NCBI GenBank assembly: GCA_002964805.2 | Contig: PUDQ02000001.1 | Location: 4,860,001-4,924,000 of the forward strand | Direction of reading: 5' to 3' | DNA from: Trametes villosa | Lineage: Eukaryota > Basidiomycota > Agaricomycetes > Polyporales > Polyporaceae | DNA: 64,000 nucleotides | Made by a program: the position numbers and the translations under genes | Notes under the pieces: model-generated | Database searches by the model: none | What the model was told of the DNA's origin: nothing | The model's input: the letters and a program-made list of their open reading frames with translations, nothing else | Shown: piece by piece, positions 12,277 through 24,770 of the stretch | Numbering within the stretch: position 1 is the first letter of the stretch | Layout: each line of letters opens with the position of its first letter

Positions 12277-13631
12277 ATGGGCGCCGCCTTCATCCCCCTC
12301 GACAAGGCCTACCTCACTGCCATCTGGCTAGAGACCCTCTTCTACGGTACGTCCCCGCCGCGCGCCAATCCCGCCGATCCCCCGCGCTCACGCCGCGCGC
12401 AGGGATCAACATCTGCCTCTTCAGCTCCTACGTCTACATCCTCCGCTTCCGCCACACGCGCAAAGTCACCCCGATCATCTTCTGGGTCGCCGTGCTCATG
12501 TTCTGCTTCTCCACCATCCACGTCGCCCTCGGCTTCTGCCGCCTCATCTGGGGCTTCATCGACCTCCGCGATATGCCTGGCGGTCCCGGCGCCTACTTCT
12601 CCGACGTCTCCACCCCGCCCAACGTAGCGAAGGTCACCATCCACTCTGTGAACTCCATCCTCGGCGACAGCATCGTCGTGAGTCTTCGCTTTCTCCTCGC
12701 GCGTACCCGAAAAATTGCAGGACTGAGCGCGCGCGATCGCGTAGGTGTGGCGGTGCTGGCACGTCTGGGGCGGCAACTGGCGCGTCTGCGTCCTCCCCAT
12801 CCTCCTCATCATCGCATCTGCCGGTGAGTGCGCACCAGGTTCCTGCCTTTGACAGGATCGCTCACGCCACCGACTTTCAGTGTGCGGCTTCGCGCAGGCG
12901 ATCATCTTCGCGCAGGCAAAGTCCGTGCACAGCGCGTTTGCGAATGTGAGTCTTAGTCCGCCATGGGACCACCCCAGCTCCTCATCGCTGCACACAGGAA
13001 CTGGAGCGCTGGAATGGCTCGCTCTTCTCGCTCTCGCTCGTCACAAACGTCGTAGTCACCACGCTCATCGCCGCGCGCATCTGGTAAGCCCCCCCTTCTT
13101 CGCGCGCCCAGGCTTGCGCTTATCCCCGGCAGGTTCACCACGCGCGAAACGAAAGAATTCGGGCTCTCCTCCTCCTTCCGCTACACCAAGGTCCTCGTGC
13201 TCATCGTCGAGTCCGCCGCCGTCTACTCCCTCGCGATCGTGATCGAGATCGCGCTCTACTTCTCCGGCTCGAACGCGTTCTACATCGTCTACGACCCGAT
13301 CGCGCAGCTCACCGGCATCGTCCCGACCATGATCATCGTCATGTCCGTGCTCGGGCTCACCGCGGGCGACTTCGACTCCGCCGCGTCGCGCGCGCGCGCG
13401 AAGGGCCCCGGGGCAGGGGCGACTACCGGGGGCATGTCGACGATGCGCTTTGAGGCGCCCGCGCGCGCGATCACGTTCACGACGGACCCGGGCTTGACGA
13501 CGGACACGACGACGTCCGGGTTCGCGTCGTATGCGGACGACTCGGTGCTGAATGTGGGCAAAGGCGGTGCGAGCGACATCAAGCTCGAGGAGCTCGCGCC
13601 CGCGGACTCGGTGCACGGGCGCGCTGTCTGA
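12277..13631 (+). CDS. Seven-helix membrane protein of an Agaricomycete-expanded family
   Basis: The ATG at 12277 follows a CT-rich leader. The first exon ends near 12346 (ETLFYG) and splices to INICLFSSYVYILRFRH. Later exons give FWVAVLMFCFSTIHVALGF, DSIVVWRCWHVWGGNWRVC, VCGFAQAIIFAQAK, SLSLVTNVVVTTLIAARIW, VLVLIVESAAVYSLAIVIE and GIVPTMIIVMSVLGL, that is seven hydrophobic segments, followed by a Ser/Thr/Ala-rich cytoplasmic-type tail ending at TGA 13629-13631. The motif WRCWHVWG with the ESAAVYS helix is typical of a large family of unknown-function basidiomycete integral membrane proteins. It lies between two DUF6533 genes on the opposite strand, so the three form a small membrane-protein cluster. 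Introns inferred from GT/AG and frame. Confidence 0.78.
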
Positions 13632-14110
13632 TCTCCCGTGCCAGGACGCATGGTCTGATGTACCCTTCTTGGTGCGCAGGGGAGCGTGAGGGAGAGAGGG
13701 GAGAAGGTGAAGGGGGCATGATGCTATCATTATTCACTACCACCGACTTGTCGGCCGCGCGACACGACACAACGCGACTCTTGCATGCTGTATATATTTC
13801 CACATCCCATGATTCCGCAGCTTGTACATACCCTATCCGTAGCAGTAGTTCGTATACGCCTATGGTGCATACATTGAAGCGAGCAAAGACTCGCATTCTC
13901 AAACTTAATGAAGTGTCTCTCCACCCGGGCCCCCCTACCATATCTTGAGGATAGGCTGTGGCGGTTGCGCATGTAGTTCTTGTAGACGTAGTGCGAGACA
14001 AGGTGGTAGAATATAACAACGTGGCGTAAAGTACAAACGCACAAATACAAGGCAAACAAACCCGCTGTCCCTGGCAAGGTACACCACCTCAAACGCCCCT
14101 CTGCGGCGCA

Positions 14111-15935
14111 TTACCCTGGGGCCTGCACGTCTCCCAACAGCGCTTCGGGCCCCTCCTCAACCCCTCGTTCTGCCCTCCCCTCTCGCTTTTCCAAGTCATT
14201 CCCCAACTGGCTCGAACTCATCTCAAACTCACTATCCCCATCCTCCCACTCCCCACCCAACGTGTCCGTGTCCGCCCCCTGCCCAGGCGCAAGCGACGCG
14301 CCCACGGACCCCATCACCCGCGCGAACACCAGCGAGCCCGCGCCGTCCGCGGGCACGTCAATGGCAGACGAGTGCAGCCCGTGTGAGCCAGCATCCATGG
14401 ATGAGACGTTCGCGGCTTGGAGGTCGAGGAGGAAGCGGCATACGAGCACTGCGGTGAGCCTGGGCGGGGGCGTTAGCGAAAGGGAGATGCAGGGAGTGGA
14501 GAGGTGGAGAGGACGTACGGATCGGTGAGCGCGGTAACGTAGTTTCCTGAGGTTACGGGCGTAACGAACTGTTGGGGATCGCGGGCTCGGTAAGAATGGG
14601 ACACGGAGGGGGACAGGTCGCGTGGGCTTACTGCGATGACACTCAGCGCGAGGTCGACGATGTTGAACGAGAGCAATGCACTACACGCAGAGGCATCAGC
14701 ACTAGACAGCGAAACGCACCGGCGCGCGAACGACGTACGCAAAGTACATCACCCCTACGATGCGACACTGTCAACTGTAGCCAAGCGCGAGGAGTTACCA
14801 GAAGGAACACGCACCATCGTACAAGAGGACGGTTCCCAGACTGCGCCGCGAGCTGTCGCTCAATGGTACTCTGGCCATTTTCCGCGTCTTGACCACTGTC
14901 ACAACGACGCCGATGAAGTCCGCCAGGATGAGGCCGGCGCGGGCCACGATGACGACTGACAAAGAAAGCTTATGGTTAGAGCGCAACTTGAACTTAGAGC
15001 GACGAGCTCAAACGTTACGCACGGCTAAGGGAAGATAAGCACGCGAACACGGACGGACGCGGGCGGGGGTGGGACGTACATTTCGACTTGCTCCTGTGTC
15101 GCGTCTATCGTGCCTTGGCATCCAATCAAGGAGTTGTTTAGGCCAGTCAGATGGAAGCCGTACTGGGTCTGCGCGTGTGCGAGCAGTCAGCGATAGAAGG
15201 AGAGCACGACGAACAAAATGATGCTTACGAAGTTGGCCGCAGCCGGGGCGCATGCTAGGAGGAAAACGACCGTTGCGAGCGGCCAGCTCATTCCACTCAG
15301 TGCGAGAACGCGCAGTGCCGAGAAGGCTAAGTGAACCGATCTCTCAGGTATCGGTATTCGGATGGCGGATTTGTGGCTTACCTGCCCATGGAATGTACTG
15401 AAACATTGTGAACGCCGCTTGCGCCTTTGTTAAGAGGGCACAGCTGTTTGCTTGGTGAGCCAGTGATTTCTTCCTGTGCGCATAGACGGACGACTGTACC
15501 TCTGTGAGCAACCGTTAGTTTAGCGAAGCGCCAGGGCGTGAACGGGACGCACCGTATCAGAAAGCGGTGCAAAGGTGACCATTCCGAGGATGGCATAGCA
15601 AATGAGCGTTGAATATCGTACGAAGAGGAAGAGCAGTGATGCGCCCGTGAAGCTCCGTTTCCAGAAGAGCTTAATCTCTTGGTCGAGCGTGATCAAGTAA
15701 TCGTAGACAAGGAATGCTGCGGGTTCGAAGGCATCGCGTCAGAACATTTGCGCCGCTGTAGGTACTGTATGTCGTCACTCACTAGGCACGGGAACTTCGA
15801 CGTAGTTGATAGTGAGGCTAAGTAAACGTGCGTCATCAGTCTACACATCACGAGCCCTCAGGATGATGGGCAAACGCACTGGCTCCGGACGAGAGCAATG
15901 ATCTCAGCCGCGCTCGGGCCTCCCGGGACAGACAT
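14111..15935 (-). CDS. DUF6533-domain multi-pass membrane protein (copy B)
   Basis: The start at 15935 reads MSVPGGPSAAEIIALVRS, then LTINYVEVPVP, then the DUF6533 signature VYDYLITLDQEIKLFWKR followed by GASLLFLFVRYSTLICYAI. Introns of about 50 nt are inferred between each piece with matching phase. The C-terminal exon runs from the last helix into CRFLLDLQAANVSSMD and a long acidic Ser/Glu-rich tail, with stop TAA 14113-14111. Architecture and exon order match the copy at 6425-8277, but sequence identity is moderate, so this is an older duplication than the MYND pair flanking both. Membrane location is predicted; the function of the family is unknown. Confidence 0.75.
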
Positions 15936-17164
15936 CGCGCTGATGCGGCGGGAGCTCACCAGCGACAGAACTCTATCGCGCTTTCGCGCCCGTGCGTTCT
16001 TATACGACTTTGCGGGGGGACCTGGCTCACGGGACCGCCCTCATCTCCGCACGAAGGCACACCAGCTTCTGAAGTGATGGCGATAACCAGCGACTGCGCA
16101 GACGAGAGGCCTGGTGGGATTCGGAGAGTCAATGAGGGAAAATCAGGGGGTTCGCTGATTGCTCACCTATACACGCATGTGAAAATATCATGATATGCAG
16201 CTAGATGGCAACGGGACAAGTATCGGGGTAGCTCTTGAGCATCGCCCTCGTACTATCACTCGGGGGGTTCTGCAAGGACTGCGCTTTTTGCATAACCCCG
16301 AGATCTCCCTCCACACCTACTCTCTGAGCACGAAATCACAGTATATAATACACAGTAGTACTTGAACACTGCCTGTGCAGTTTGACAGCGAATATCGAAG
16401 CGGTTGTGTCTCTAGCATGAAAGCATTGCTCGTACACCCTAGCAAGGCCCGAGCGCCTAACATGATACACAGATCTTGGAAGTAAAACCCTCGGAACACG
16501 TTAAAGAAAGACATAGACGTCTCTATAACGTGTATAAAAAGTTCCACCTCATACCGATTGCTTCTCAGATGAGGGAGGGACGGTGTATGGCGGTTTTGCA
16601 AAGCGTTGCCGAGCTTTGCAGAACTGGCCTAGATGTACGGAAAGCGGTGGCTGAAAAAACGGCATCGCTCCCTATCACTCAAATTTTGACATACTAGTTC
16701 ACAAATCTGGAGGGATATAGAAGTATACACAAGAGACCATGCCTGCAAATTCCAGGAGCTGCAAACTAGCGGTGGAGGAGACATCACCTTCGAGAATGCG
16801 AACGTTGCAGAACCCCCCGAGTGATAGTAGAACCAGTACCAGGACTTGGGGCGCAGCACATGGACAGAAGTCTTCGCGCAAAGGTGCTTGTATGCCGGTG
16901 AATACTATACGGTGCTACTAGCATAAGAATCAATGCGAAGCACCGTTCATATATCGCGACGCTGGCAAGTTCTCTGGAAGAACCTCGGTGCCTGGACCGT
17001 GGATCCCTGATATGCACCAGCCGTTTCCACGGGTCCTTGTACACGGGCACACGCGGGGGCTGGCAGTAGCACCGGCCGATGTGCGAGCTACGTACTGGAG
17101 AAGGCCTTGAAAGCTTGATCGCCGCCTGTATAGGTCTGTGCGGAGAGCTCTAGGGCTAAGTCCT
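15936..17164. other. No gene resolved
   Basis: Only short unrelated frames were seen. Composition is closer to AT/GC parity than the neighbouring genes. No repeat or RNA gene was recognised. Confidence 0.4.
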
Positions 17165-17417
17165 CCTGGAGAAGTCAAACGACAGCATGTAGTTGGGTTT
17201 CATAGATCGCGCTGAGTTGCGCTGGGCTCAAACTTCCAGATTCGCCAGGACGCAGAGCATAAACAAGCTTAATATAGGGCACGCATAGAGCGACTAGGAG
17301 GAGAGTGAAAGTCGAAAGCAAAGCCCGCGCAACTTGAGCGCAGGTTGCGGCGCCTCTCAGGTTGTGGGACGGCGGGTGTTGCCGCGCCACGACGTCGACC
17401 ACTACCGCCGGCACCAC
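17165..17417 (-). CDS. Short exon-like frame, one predicted membrane helix, divergent to MYND copy 2
   Basis: An open frame of about 80 residues without its own ATG, preceded by TAG that could be a splice acceptor. It reads VPAVVVDVVARQHPP and includes one hydrophobic helix (STFTLLLVALCVPYIKLVYA). It is probably the last exon of an unrecognised gene or a remnant. A degenerate copy lies at 6186-6420, in the same divergent relation to the other MYND copy. No function is assigned. Confidence 0.35.
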
Positions 17418-17530
17418 CGGGCCGTTCGCCTACGATCGAAGCAATAAAGTGCTTTCCGCGTAAATCGGAGTTCGTGCTTAACGGCGCGACATCTCGTAAC
17501 GCGTCCTAGCCGCTCACAGCTCATCCACCC

Positions 17531-19023
17531 ATGCCTCTCGCGTTCGAAATATCGTGCGACGTCCCCTTCGATCTGTACCCCGGCAGATGCGAGGGCTTCG
17601 AGGAGTACATCACGCTCAAGGAGCAAATCTGCTACGACTACCGACACCCGCCCAACTTGCGGCGTTTGTACGTCGAGGGGCAGCGCTCGGTCAGAGAGTA
17701 CCCCCCGCATCGTCTCAGGTATGGTCTGCGCGTCGACGATGGGCCGCTCATGCTTGAATACTGTCTAAGGTGCGTTAAATGGAATGCTTTATTGCGGCTC
17801 ACAACGGGACGCGTCAGGACACGTGCAAGGCTAACCTCCTCTAACGCGCCCTCTTCTAGAACGCTGGCTATATGTTACCCGCTCGTTGACCAGAGCAAGA
17901 ATCCGGGACCTACATCTCAACGACTCGCCGGCGTCGACCAGCCACCCCCACAGAACGCGTACGAAGAGGCCAACTTCCGACTCCCCGAGATTAAGAACAT
18001 AACCCCGCGGCTCCGCTTACAAGGCCTGGCTTGCTATGCGCATATCAACTTCTACTCCTGCTGGTTAGACCGCGCAGAAACCCACGTGCACATCATGAGC
18101 TACAATAGCCTGATCAAGGAATGCAGCCCCATCTTCAACGCTTGCTCCGCCGCGAACATCTGCGTTAGTCTGGGCTTCGTACCTCCGGTGGCGCTCCGCA
18201 TCGCGAGCTGGGCGGCTACTACCAAGGCGCGTTACGGCAGGGACATCCGCCTTGCCGAGAGGTTCAATGAGCTGCACTACCTCTGGGCGACACACAAGAC
18301 CTACCTATCGCGTCTCCAGCTGAAGGAGGCGACACGGCTGAAGAGGGTCGCGAAAGCGCCTCACCTGTACCGGTGCGCCAACGACGGCTGCGAGATACGC
18401 ACCACTAACAGGCGTGCGCTGCGGCAATGCGGCGGCGCCTGCCCCGTAGAGCGGAAGCCGCGCTACTGCAGCGAGCCGTGCCAGAAACGAGTAAGCTCGT
18501 CATACCTCTCTGTGGTGCTGCGGCAGCTGAGCGCTTCGACCAGCATTGGAAGATCCACCGCGAATTCTGCAAGCCGGACTCGACGACCGACTATACCGAC
18601 ATCGTCGCCGACGACGGCGACCCCGACTGGGTCGATGTCCCCGACTTCCGCGCGCCAGCTCCCGAGCGCTTTGAGGGCCCGCCGTGGAAGGTGGATTGGC
18701 CGCTCTTTGCAGACTGTGCGGGCCCCGAGATCTTCATCGACATCCCGAATGACAGCCCCTTCCGCCGGGGCGAGGTGATTCGCCTCAAGACGCGCACACT
18801 GAGCCCGGAGTGTCTCAAGGCATACCGCCGCGTGTGGGCGCAGACAGAGGACCGGGCGGACCTGCGGCGCTACGTCGAGGAATGTGAGTGGCGCGCCGCT
18901 TGTATTCGTTTTTGGTATGCTCACGGCGAGACGCGCATAGTGATGGTGAGCCCTCCGGCGCACATGGGGTTCCCGGGCCCTAAGCGCGAGGCAGGTACGA
19001 TGGCTGTACTCGAGCCTTGGTAG
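17531..19023 (+). CDS. MYND zinc-finger protein, copy 2 (intact)
   Basis: Exons 17531-17769, 17860-18490 and 18532-19023 join in frame. The N-terminal exon begins MPLAFEISCDVPFDLYPGRC. The middle exon is a helical region of about 150 residues (YEEANFRLPEIKNITPRLRL, AHINFYSCWLDRAE) ending in the finger. Zinc ligands follow the MYND pattern: CANDGC, then CGGACP, YCSEPC, and after the last intron HWKIHREFC. A C-terminal domain of about 150 residues, rich in Asp and Trp, follows and ends EPW at TAG 19021-19023. MYND fingers bind PxLxP-type peptides or act as zinc structural modules; no SET domain is present. The inverted paralogue at 3613-5083 shares the intron positions. Two acceptor AGs are possible at the last intron; 18531 keeps the finger in frame. 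Confidence 0.82.
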
Positions 19024-19782
19024 TCGGCACCTGTCAAGTTGTCTCTGTCATAGATTTTTCAACCAATCCCTTGCATCATCTTGTCCATCACAGCCGTTGG
19101 CGCGCAAGAGTTCGACCGAGGAGGACATGGCACGAACCAATCTGTGTAACGACTTTCGGCTCAGTACGACCTGTGCGCGCTCGACAGGGACCAATTGGCA
19201 GTTGGTCGCTGCGTTCGGGGGTATGGCTCTGCAGGAGTATCCCGTCGTCCAAGCTAGATGTATTGTCTCCTAGATGCAAAGCGACTCTCAGTGTTGGTAT
19301 ATATCTCGAGCAGCCCGCCCCTACATGACCACCCCAAAACAACAGACTCACCAACATCCTCCTAGTCTCCACTCGCCTCGTCAACGCAATGTGTTGGTCT
19401 TCTTCTCTGTGCCGTCGCCCGTCGCACGCTGATCTCGGCGCCTGGCAGCTGCCACCAAGTACTCCCAGGTTCGCGATATATGCTTGCGCGACTACCGCGC
19501 CTCTCCTAGGTCTCGGACAACCTCGCCGTTCGATACCCCACTGCCTGCCAAAGTACTCTCGGCGCGGGACCCTTTATCTCCTGCTCATGAGCCAGCACAA
19601 AGACTAGAAAATGCCTTGGGGTACGCTACTGTGCTCGTCTAATCTGGCGCTAGGCTTTTCTACTGGTAGACCGATCTCTGACACTTCCTGAATGTAGCCA
19701 TCTCGCTGGGCCGTATCCTGGTGGGCGGCCTTCGGAAGAGGCTGCCCTTTCTTGCCTCGACCCTGTCGCGACTCCGCCGAAC
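19024..19782. other. Intergenic, possible unresolved 5' exons of the next gene
   Basis: The frame of the following MYND gene stays open upstream to a TAG at about 19651, and GCTTTTCTACTGGTAG at about 19652-19667 could be an acceptor. Short ATG frames near 19389 and 19611 could be first exons but could not be joined with confidence. Confidence 0.35.
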
Positions 19783-20657
19783 GTGTCGGTGACGAGCCCC
19801 GACTTTGTCGAGAGATATCCAGTGCGGTTCAACGAACTTACAATCCAGGCGAACTCCATCGCGTCCTACGCGTACTATAGGAAGTACATCGCCGCGGCGG
19901 ACAAGCTCGGGGACGTCATCCAGGACAGAGCGCGGTACCCGCGCACGGTTCAGGCCCTGAAGGACGCCGACAACCCCGTGGACAACATTCTTTGGGCCGC
20001 TAAGCACGCGAACGACGCCGCGGCCATGGACCTCATAACCCCTGCGGTGCTCCTCGCCGGGTTCGCGTTTCGCAACCTGGCAAACCAGTTCGACTTCAAC
20101 CTGGAAGCATTCAGGATGTTTCGGCCCCTCTGGCGCGCGATGGAAAGGTGTATGCAGGCATGGGGGGCGCGCAAGGGGTCCATCTCCCGGACGAAGTCCG
20201 CAGCCTGCGCGGGGAGGGGGTGCGGAGCAGCCATCGCCCCGGGCGCCCGCCTCACATGTCTGGTTTGTTTATCGAACCAGACCCCCTCGTATTGCAGTCT
20301 GGAGTGCCGGCACGAGGTGCGCCCATATCTAGGACTGTGTATTCGGGAGGAGACACTCACCTTGAACGGTTTGGTGCACCGCAGGACTGGGCTCGGCACC
20401 AAGGTGTCTGCAAGCACCCCGGGTGGACAGAAGCGTCCCCTACGATCGGGCCCCGCCTCTCTGATGCTCGCAGCGAGTTGCGAAGCTTGCTCTCTAGGAC
20501 TGAGTCCTTCGTGCATTTCGAATACATGCTCCCGGACGAGAACAGGCGCAATTCGAGGAACGGGGTGGTTCAATTTGATGGCGAGTGGATGGTGCCTTGC
20601 CCGTCGGAAGAGCCTAGAGGGCTAGTCAAACCTGTCCTCAAGCGCTATGACGCCTGA
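19783..20657 (+). CDS. Divergent MYND-type zinc-finger protein (5' end unresolved)
   Basis: A long open frame with a helical N-terminal half (FRNLANQFDFNLEAFRMFRP) is followed by Cys/His ligands CAGRGCG, CLVC and YCSLEC. A GT...AG intron at about 20319-20383 then joins CRHE to DWARHQGVCK, supplying the last His and Cys of a MYND finger. The C-terminal exon reads to TGA at 20655-20657 (PVLKRYDA). No ATG begins the frame at 19783 (GTG), so an upstream exon is missing from this model. It is only distantly similar to the two MYND copies, but shares their order: helical region, finger, Arg/Asp-rich tail. Role unknown. Confidence 0.6.
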
Positions 20658-23600
20658 TATGCCTGTAGAGAGTGGCTTTCGAGGTTTCACTGTGTATTTC
20701 GTGCTGTGTTAGAGAGATTTATTCGTGCTTGGTAGACTTACTATGTGTGTATTAGGTTAATGCGTATCTCTGTTGACTGCCTTGAGATTGCTAGCAGTTG
20801 GGTGAAAGTACAGTTACGGAGGTCGTACAATGGTTGACGTAGAATCCGAAGCTTGAGACATGACAGTGAGAGGGAAGATATCCGCCGCATGACCGTTGCA
20901 GGACGCGGTGCTTGCTCGCTGATGTCAATTGTTTGATGGTGGTTACAATGGCTTTGTATGTGGGCTTAGTGGATTGTAAACTGCGCAAGTTGAGCCTTAG
21001 CAAGGACTTACTAATGAGAAGCTTACCCTACGACGGGTTAGCGCCCGAGTATTGTCGCCTCCTCGAACTCGAACCACGACATCTCCGATATCCCTTTGCA
21101 ATACGCAGTTCACAAGTATTCTTTCCTCCTTCCGTGTACTGCAGATCCCTGGGTGAAGAATATAGTGGACAAGTCACTGATGTCGCTGTCATGCTGTGAG
21201 GTGAGCGCGGCGAGCCGCCCTCCGAAAGCTGTTACTCACCATCTGGTCGCCTGTCCGATACCCCTTCGCGACAGCGCAGCTGTTCAGCCGTGCACAGAAG
21301 CTGGGTAATGCGTCTCCATGCGTTGGTGTATAGTGCGATCTTTGGCTCGAACTCAAAATATGCGGCCTAGTCTTCGGCACCCGCGCCGCACTCTATTGTT
21401 ATCGTTAGTGTTCACCTCACAATAAAATTCTGGGGGGGAGACTTACCTCGCTCTAAGACAGGGCTCCTCACAACCCCCTGCTTATATAGGTAGATCTACG
21501 CATTGACCGATCAGAATGCCCCCAAACCGGGCCACGCTTCGCTATCAGCCGCGTTGGCCTCCCCACGGTACGCCGGTCGCTTACTCGCGACACGCTACCA
21601 CTAGCCTGACTAGTCGGTCATTCATGCAGCTCTCCCGTCCTCCTGAAGCTTGCAAAATTGCGCATCCATGTACGCTCTGCTTGCTGGCCTCCGATTGCTC
21701 GTGCCAGGGGCGTCCGGCCGTCTCTAGTCGCGGGAGTCTTGTTACCGGTCGAGACAATTTGCCGTGACCGCTTGGGTCCCTGTCTCTTTCGCTTGGTGCA
21801 TGCGTTGCCAAAGAGGTGCTTCGGCAGCGGGTGGTCCAATTGCCCCCTCGGCAGACAGAGCCCGTGCCGTGCCAGGCCTCGTGGATACGCTGCGGCGCTC
21901 CCAAAGCGTCCGCCCGATATATATTTGGCGTTTCCCCCACTGACGGGCGAACCTCCCCCGCTTTCTTTCCCCTACCCTGTGTGTTACAGGGGATCAAGGT
22001 GCGTAACGCCTCGTCCCTTCGGGCCATAATTGCGCGCTAGCTGATCGACATACGTTTCGACCCATAGGTGTGTGTCGAGGGCGGTTACACCTGTCTAACA
22101 TCGTAGAGCACGGCTCCTTCAGATCCGCTTGAACCTCAGAACACGACTGCACGCGAACGAAGAGGCGCGCTAGGTTTCTAACGTTGTCGAGACAGGCTGG
22201 GAACGGCTGCCCGGTACGTCTTACATTCCCCTGATCCGTATGCCACGGCGAAGCTCGCGATGGCCTGGCCATGTTGAAAGCCGGTACGTGCTTGCGATAA
22301 GGGCCTGGATCGGAGGTGCGCATCTCGGCAAGAGGGGACCTCCCTTTCGAACTCGACGTGTTTTCACGACGTCCTCGACTATGCACTTACGACGGGACGT
22401 AACCGTATCGCGCCATCATGCCAGTGAGCCTAGTCGTTGGCAACTTCCGCTCACTGGGCTCTCTCAGGCCATCGCCATAAGCTTCGCCGTCGAACACGGA
22501 ATGCCGCCATGCTTAAGGACCCGTCTCTTCAGGTAGTAATCGCGCGTCAAACGATCGACACTCACTTGAAACCAAAGGGCCTCGCGGCTTATTGAACGGG
22601 GCCGATGCCTACCAGTCGAAAGAGCCAAGCCACAATATCTAGAAAGGGTACTACCTTTCAACTCGACAAACATCCGGACATGCTCAAGTACTCCCCCAAT
22701 ACCGGATGCGATGAAAGCCACGATTTCCGGGCATTCGCTCACCGTGTATGCGCCCTGCAGGAGGTACTCCTAGGTGCAGGGGCACGGACAGAATTCGTGC
22801 AAAATACGAAGCCAGTCTAGCATGAGGAGCAGCTCGACGTCGATAATCTCGTAAGGAAAAGTGAGTCTCGTCGTGCTCACCACGTTTCAGCCAAGCATCT
22901 CACGAGCTCGATGGAGATCCCTACCGCGTTTCCTTTCCTGGCGCTATACGGCAGCAAGTTGTCTCTTACTCCAGGACGCCAAGGATAGCGGCCTGCTCCG
23001 ACTCATGCTAGACAGTTATCAGCAGGTATTGCTGCACGCGCGACACAGGCACGCCATGTTGTCCCCGATAATTCGCCGCGCAGCCAGCGGCTTCTGTTTG
23101 GGAGTAATTGGGACGAAATCGAACGAGTACTACCATTGAACGAAGGAACCCGCTGCATCCGCACGACACCGGGAGAAAGTTACTGACGGATCTGACAGTC
23201 CCGCGCCGGGAGAGAAGAGATGTTGCCAATTAAACGGAATGCCCGGTCGTCATAAAATCCCCGCGTTCACCCCGTGACAGCAAAAGTAACATCTCGCAGT
23301 CGTTCCAGGCCCTCATGACGATGAGACGCTCGTCTGCCCCGCATGTGCGTATGATCGCAGTGTCCGTTAGTATGGAGGCTGACTCTGATGTTCAGCGGCA
23401 ACAGGGACCTTAAAGCGGCCTCGGCCAAGGGTGCAGCCCGTCGCTCGTTCCCCAACTCCGTCGATGCTCCTGCCCATGTGGATGTCTCGTGGGCTCTCCG
23501 CGTACGCTACTCTCACGCTCGTAGCGGGATGCGCCCCCCTGGGTTACACTGCATAGAAATGACCGTTTCCTGTTGGGGAAAATGTTGGGAAAAGGCTGCG

Positions 23601-24509
23601 TAAATCATACGAAATACGGTACCCTTTTGTCGTGAGAAACGCTTCAAGTAAATCGCATGATATTTGCAACTTTCCATCCATAGGACACTCAAACTTTTCC
23701 GAGACTACTAATTGGTGATCAGCAACACTTTTTCCGGCTCGAGAAGCGCTAGCGTGCTTGCATGCGGAGAGTGGTAGGAAAAGATTGCGATAAGCAGGAA
23801 TCAAACAGGCTATACTATTTCTTCAGACAGATCATGACCCTTTGCGGAGAGCGAACATATGAAAATCTCAGGTGATGTAAAGGCATGGGGTTCCGCGAGG
23901 GGACAACGCCACCCTTTACCGGAGCTTGTTATTGTTCGGGAAAGTCAAACATACCAACGGCCTCTGTCAGCTGAAAAACGCTTGCGATCGGCCCGCCGGA
24001 AAACTCCTTGTGATCGATCTATTGAAAAAGGCTACGATGAAACTGCCGATCAAATGTTCACCGTTTTCCGCCGGAGAAAAGGGTACACTTTTCGGGCAGG
24101 GAAAAGGCTTAGGAAAAAGGGAAAGCCCCCGGACACCAGTCAATTTTGCTACCGCCGGGATTCGAACTAGGGGCCACGCCCGGCGCTCTTTCGTCGGGAA
24201 AGCCACTACACCACCTTGCCTTACTCGAGCCACACTAGGTTTCACACACAGACATGCGAAGGCCGCTCTGACCAGCACTCAGAGCGTTCCGCGCCCCCGC
24301 CCTCCCGCGACTTTTGTCGGGAGCGCTGTGGCATACATCGCGAGCCGGATCTGCGCCGCCTCGCGCGCGCGCGGATAACATCTGCAATTATGGAGAGCGA
24401 CAGGTTTATAGATAGGTAACATCGCACGCGAACCGCACATACGAGAGCGCGGGTCCACACCAGAAGTATGTACATCTCGCCTGCTTCCAGAGCGGCGAGT
24501 CAGTACTAC
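20658..24509. other. 3.9 kb without a resolved gene
   Basis: No exon chain was recognised. The stretch from about 23550 to 24150 is A/T-richer, with repeated AAAA-containing runs on both strands. A tRNA-like A-box/B-box pair occurs on the minus strand at about 24147-24225 (see rejected items). Confidence 0.4.
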
Positions 24510-24770
24510 AGTTCCATCCCTACGGCAAGTCAGCGTGGTTCGCCGCGGCGGGGCGAATATGAATACACACGTACCTTATCCAGCGTAGGAAAGTGCACGG
24601 CGTCTTCGCACTGGTGGATCCGCGCTTGGGGCAGTCCTGGACGAGGACCGGCAGGCATGCGCGTGCGTCTAGCACGGCCTAGTAATTCCATCCCTACGGA
24701 AAGTGAGTACAGATCGCGGCCGCGGCGGAGGCACATCAGCACACACCTCATCCAATGCGACAACGACGAG
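24510..24770 (-). repeat. Degenerate tandem duplication at the 3' end of the transposase gene
   Basis: On the minus strand two blocks, about 24770-24680 and about 24600-24510, share the order CTGGAT(G/A)AGGT, a CCGCCGCGGC core and CCGTAGGGATGGAA. Each looks like exon end LD(E/K), a short intron, and a final exon starting GWN. The spacing is about 170 bp. The duplication offers two alternative last introns and stops for the transposase. Confidence 0.5.

Noticed and set aside
24147..24225. tRNA-like sequence on the minus strand (TGGTGTAGTGG and AGTTCGAATCC)
   Set aside because: The A-box and B-box look good, but the acceptor stem does not pair and the T-stem has two mismatches, so it is at best a tRNA-derived fragment.
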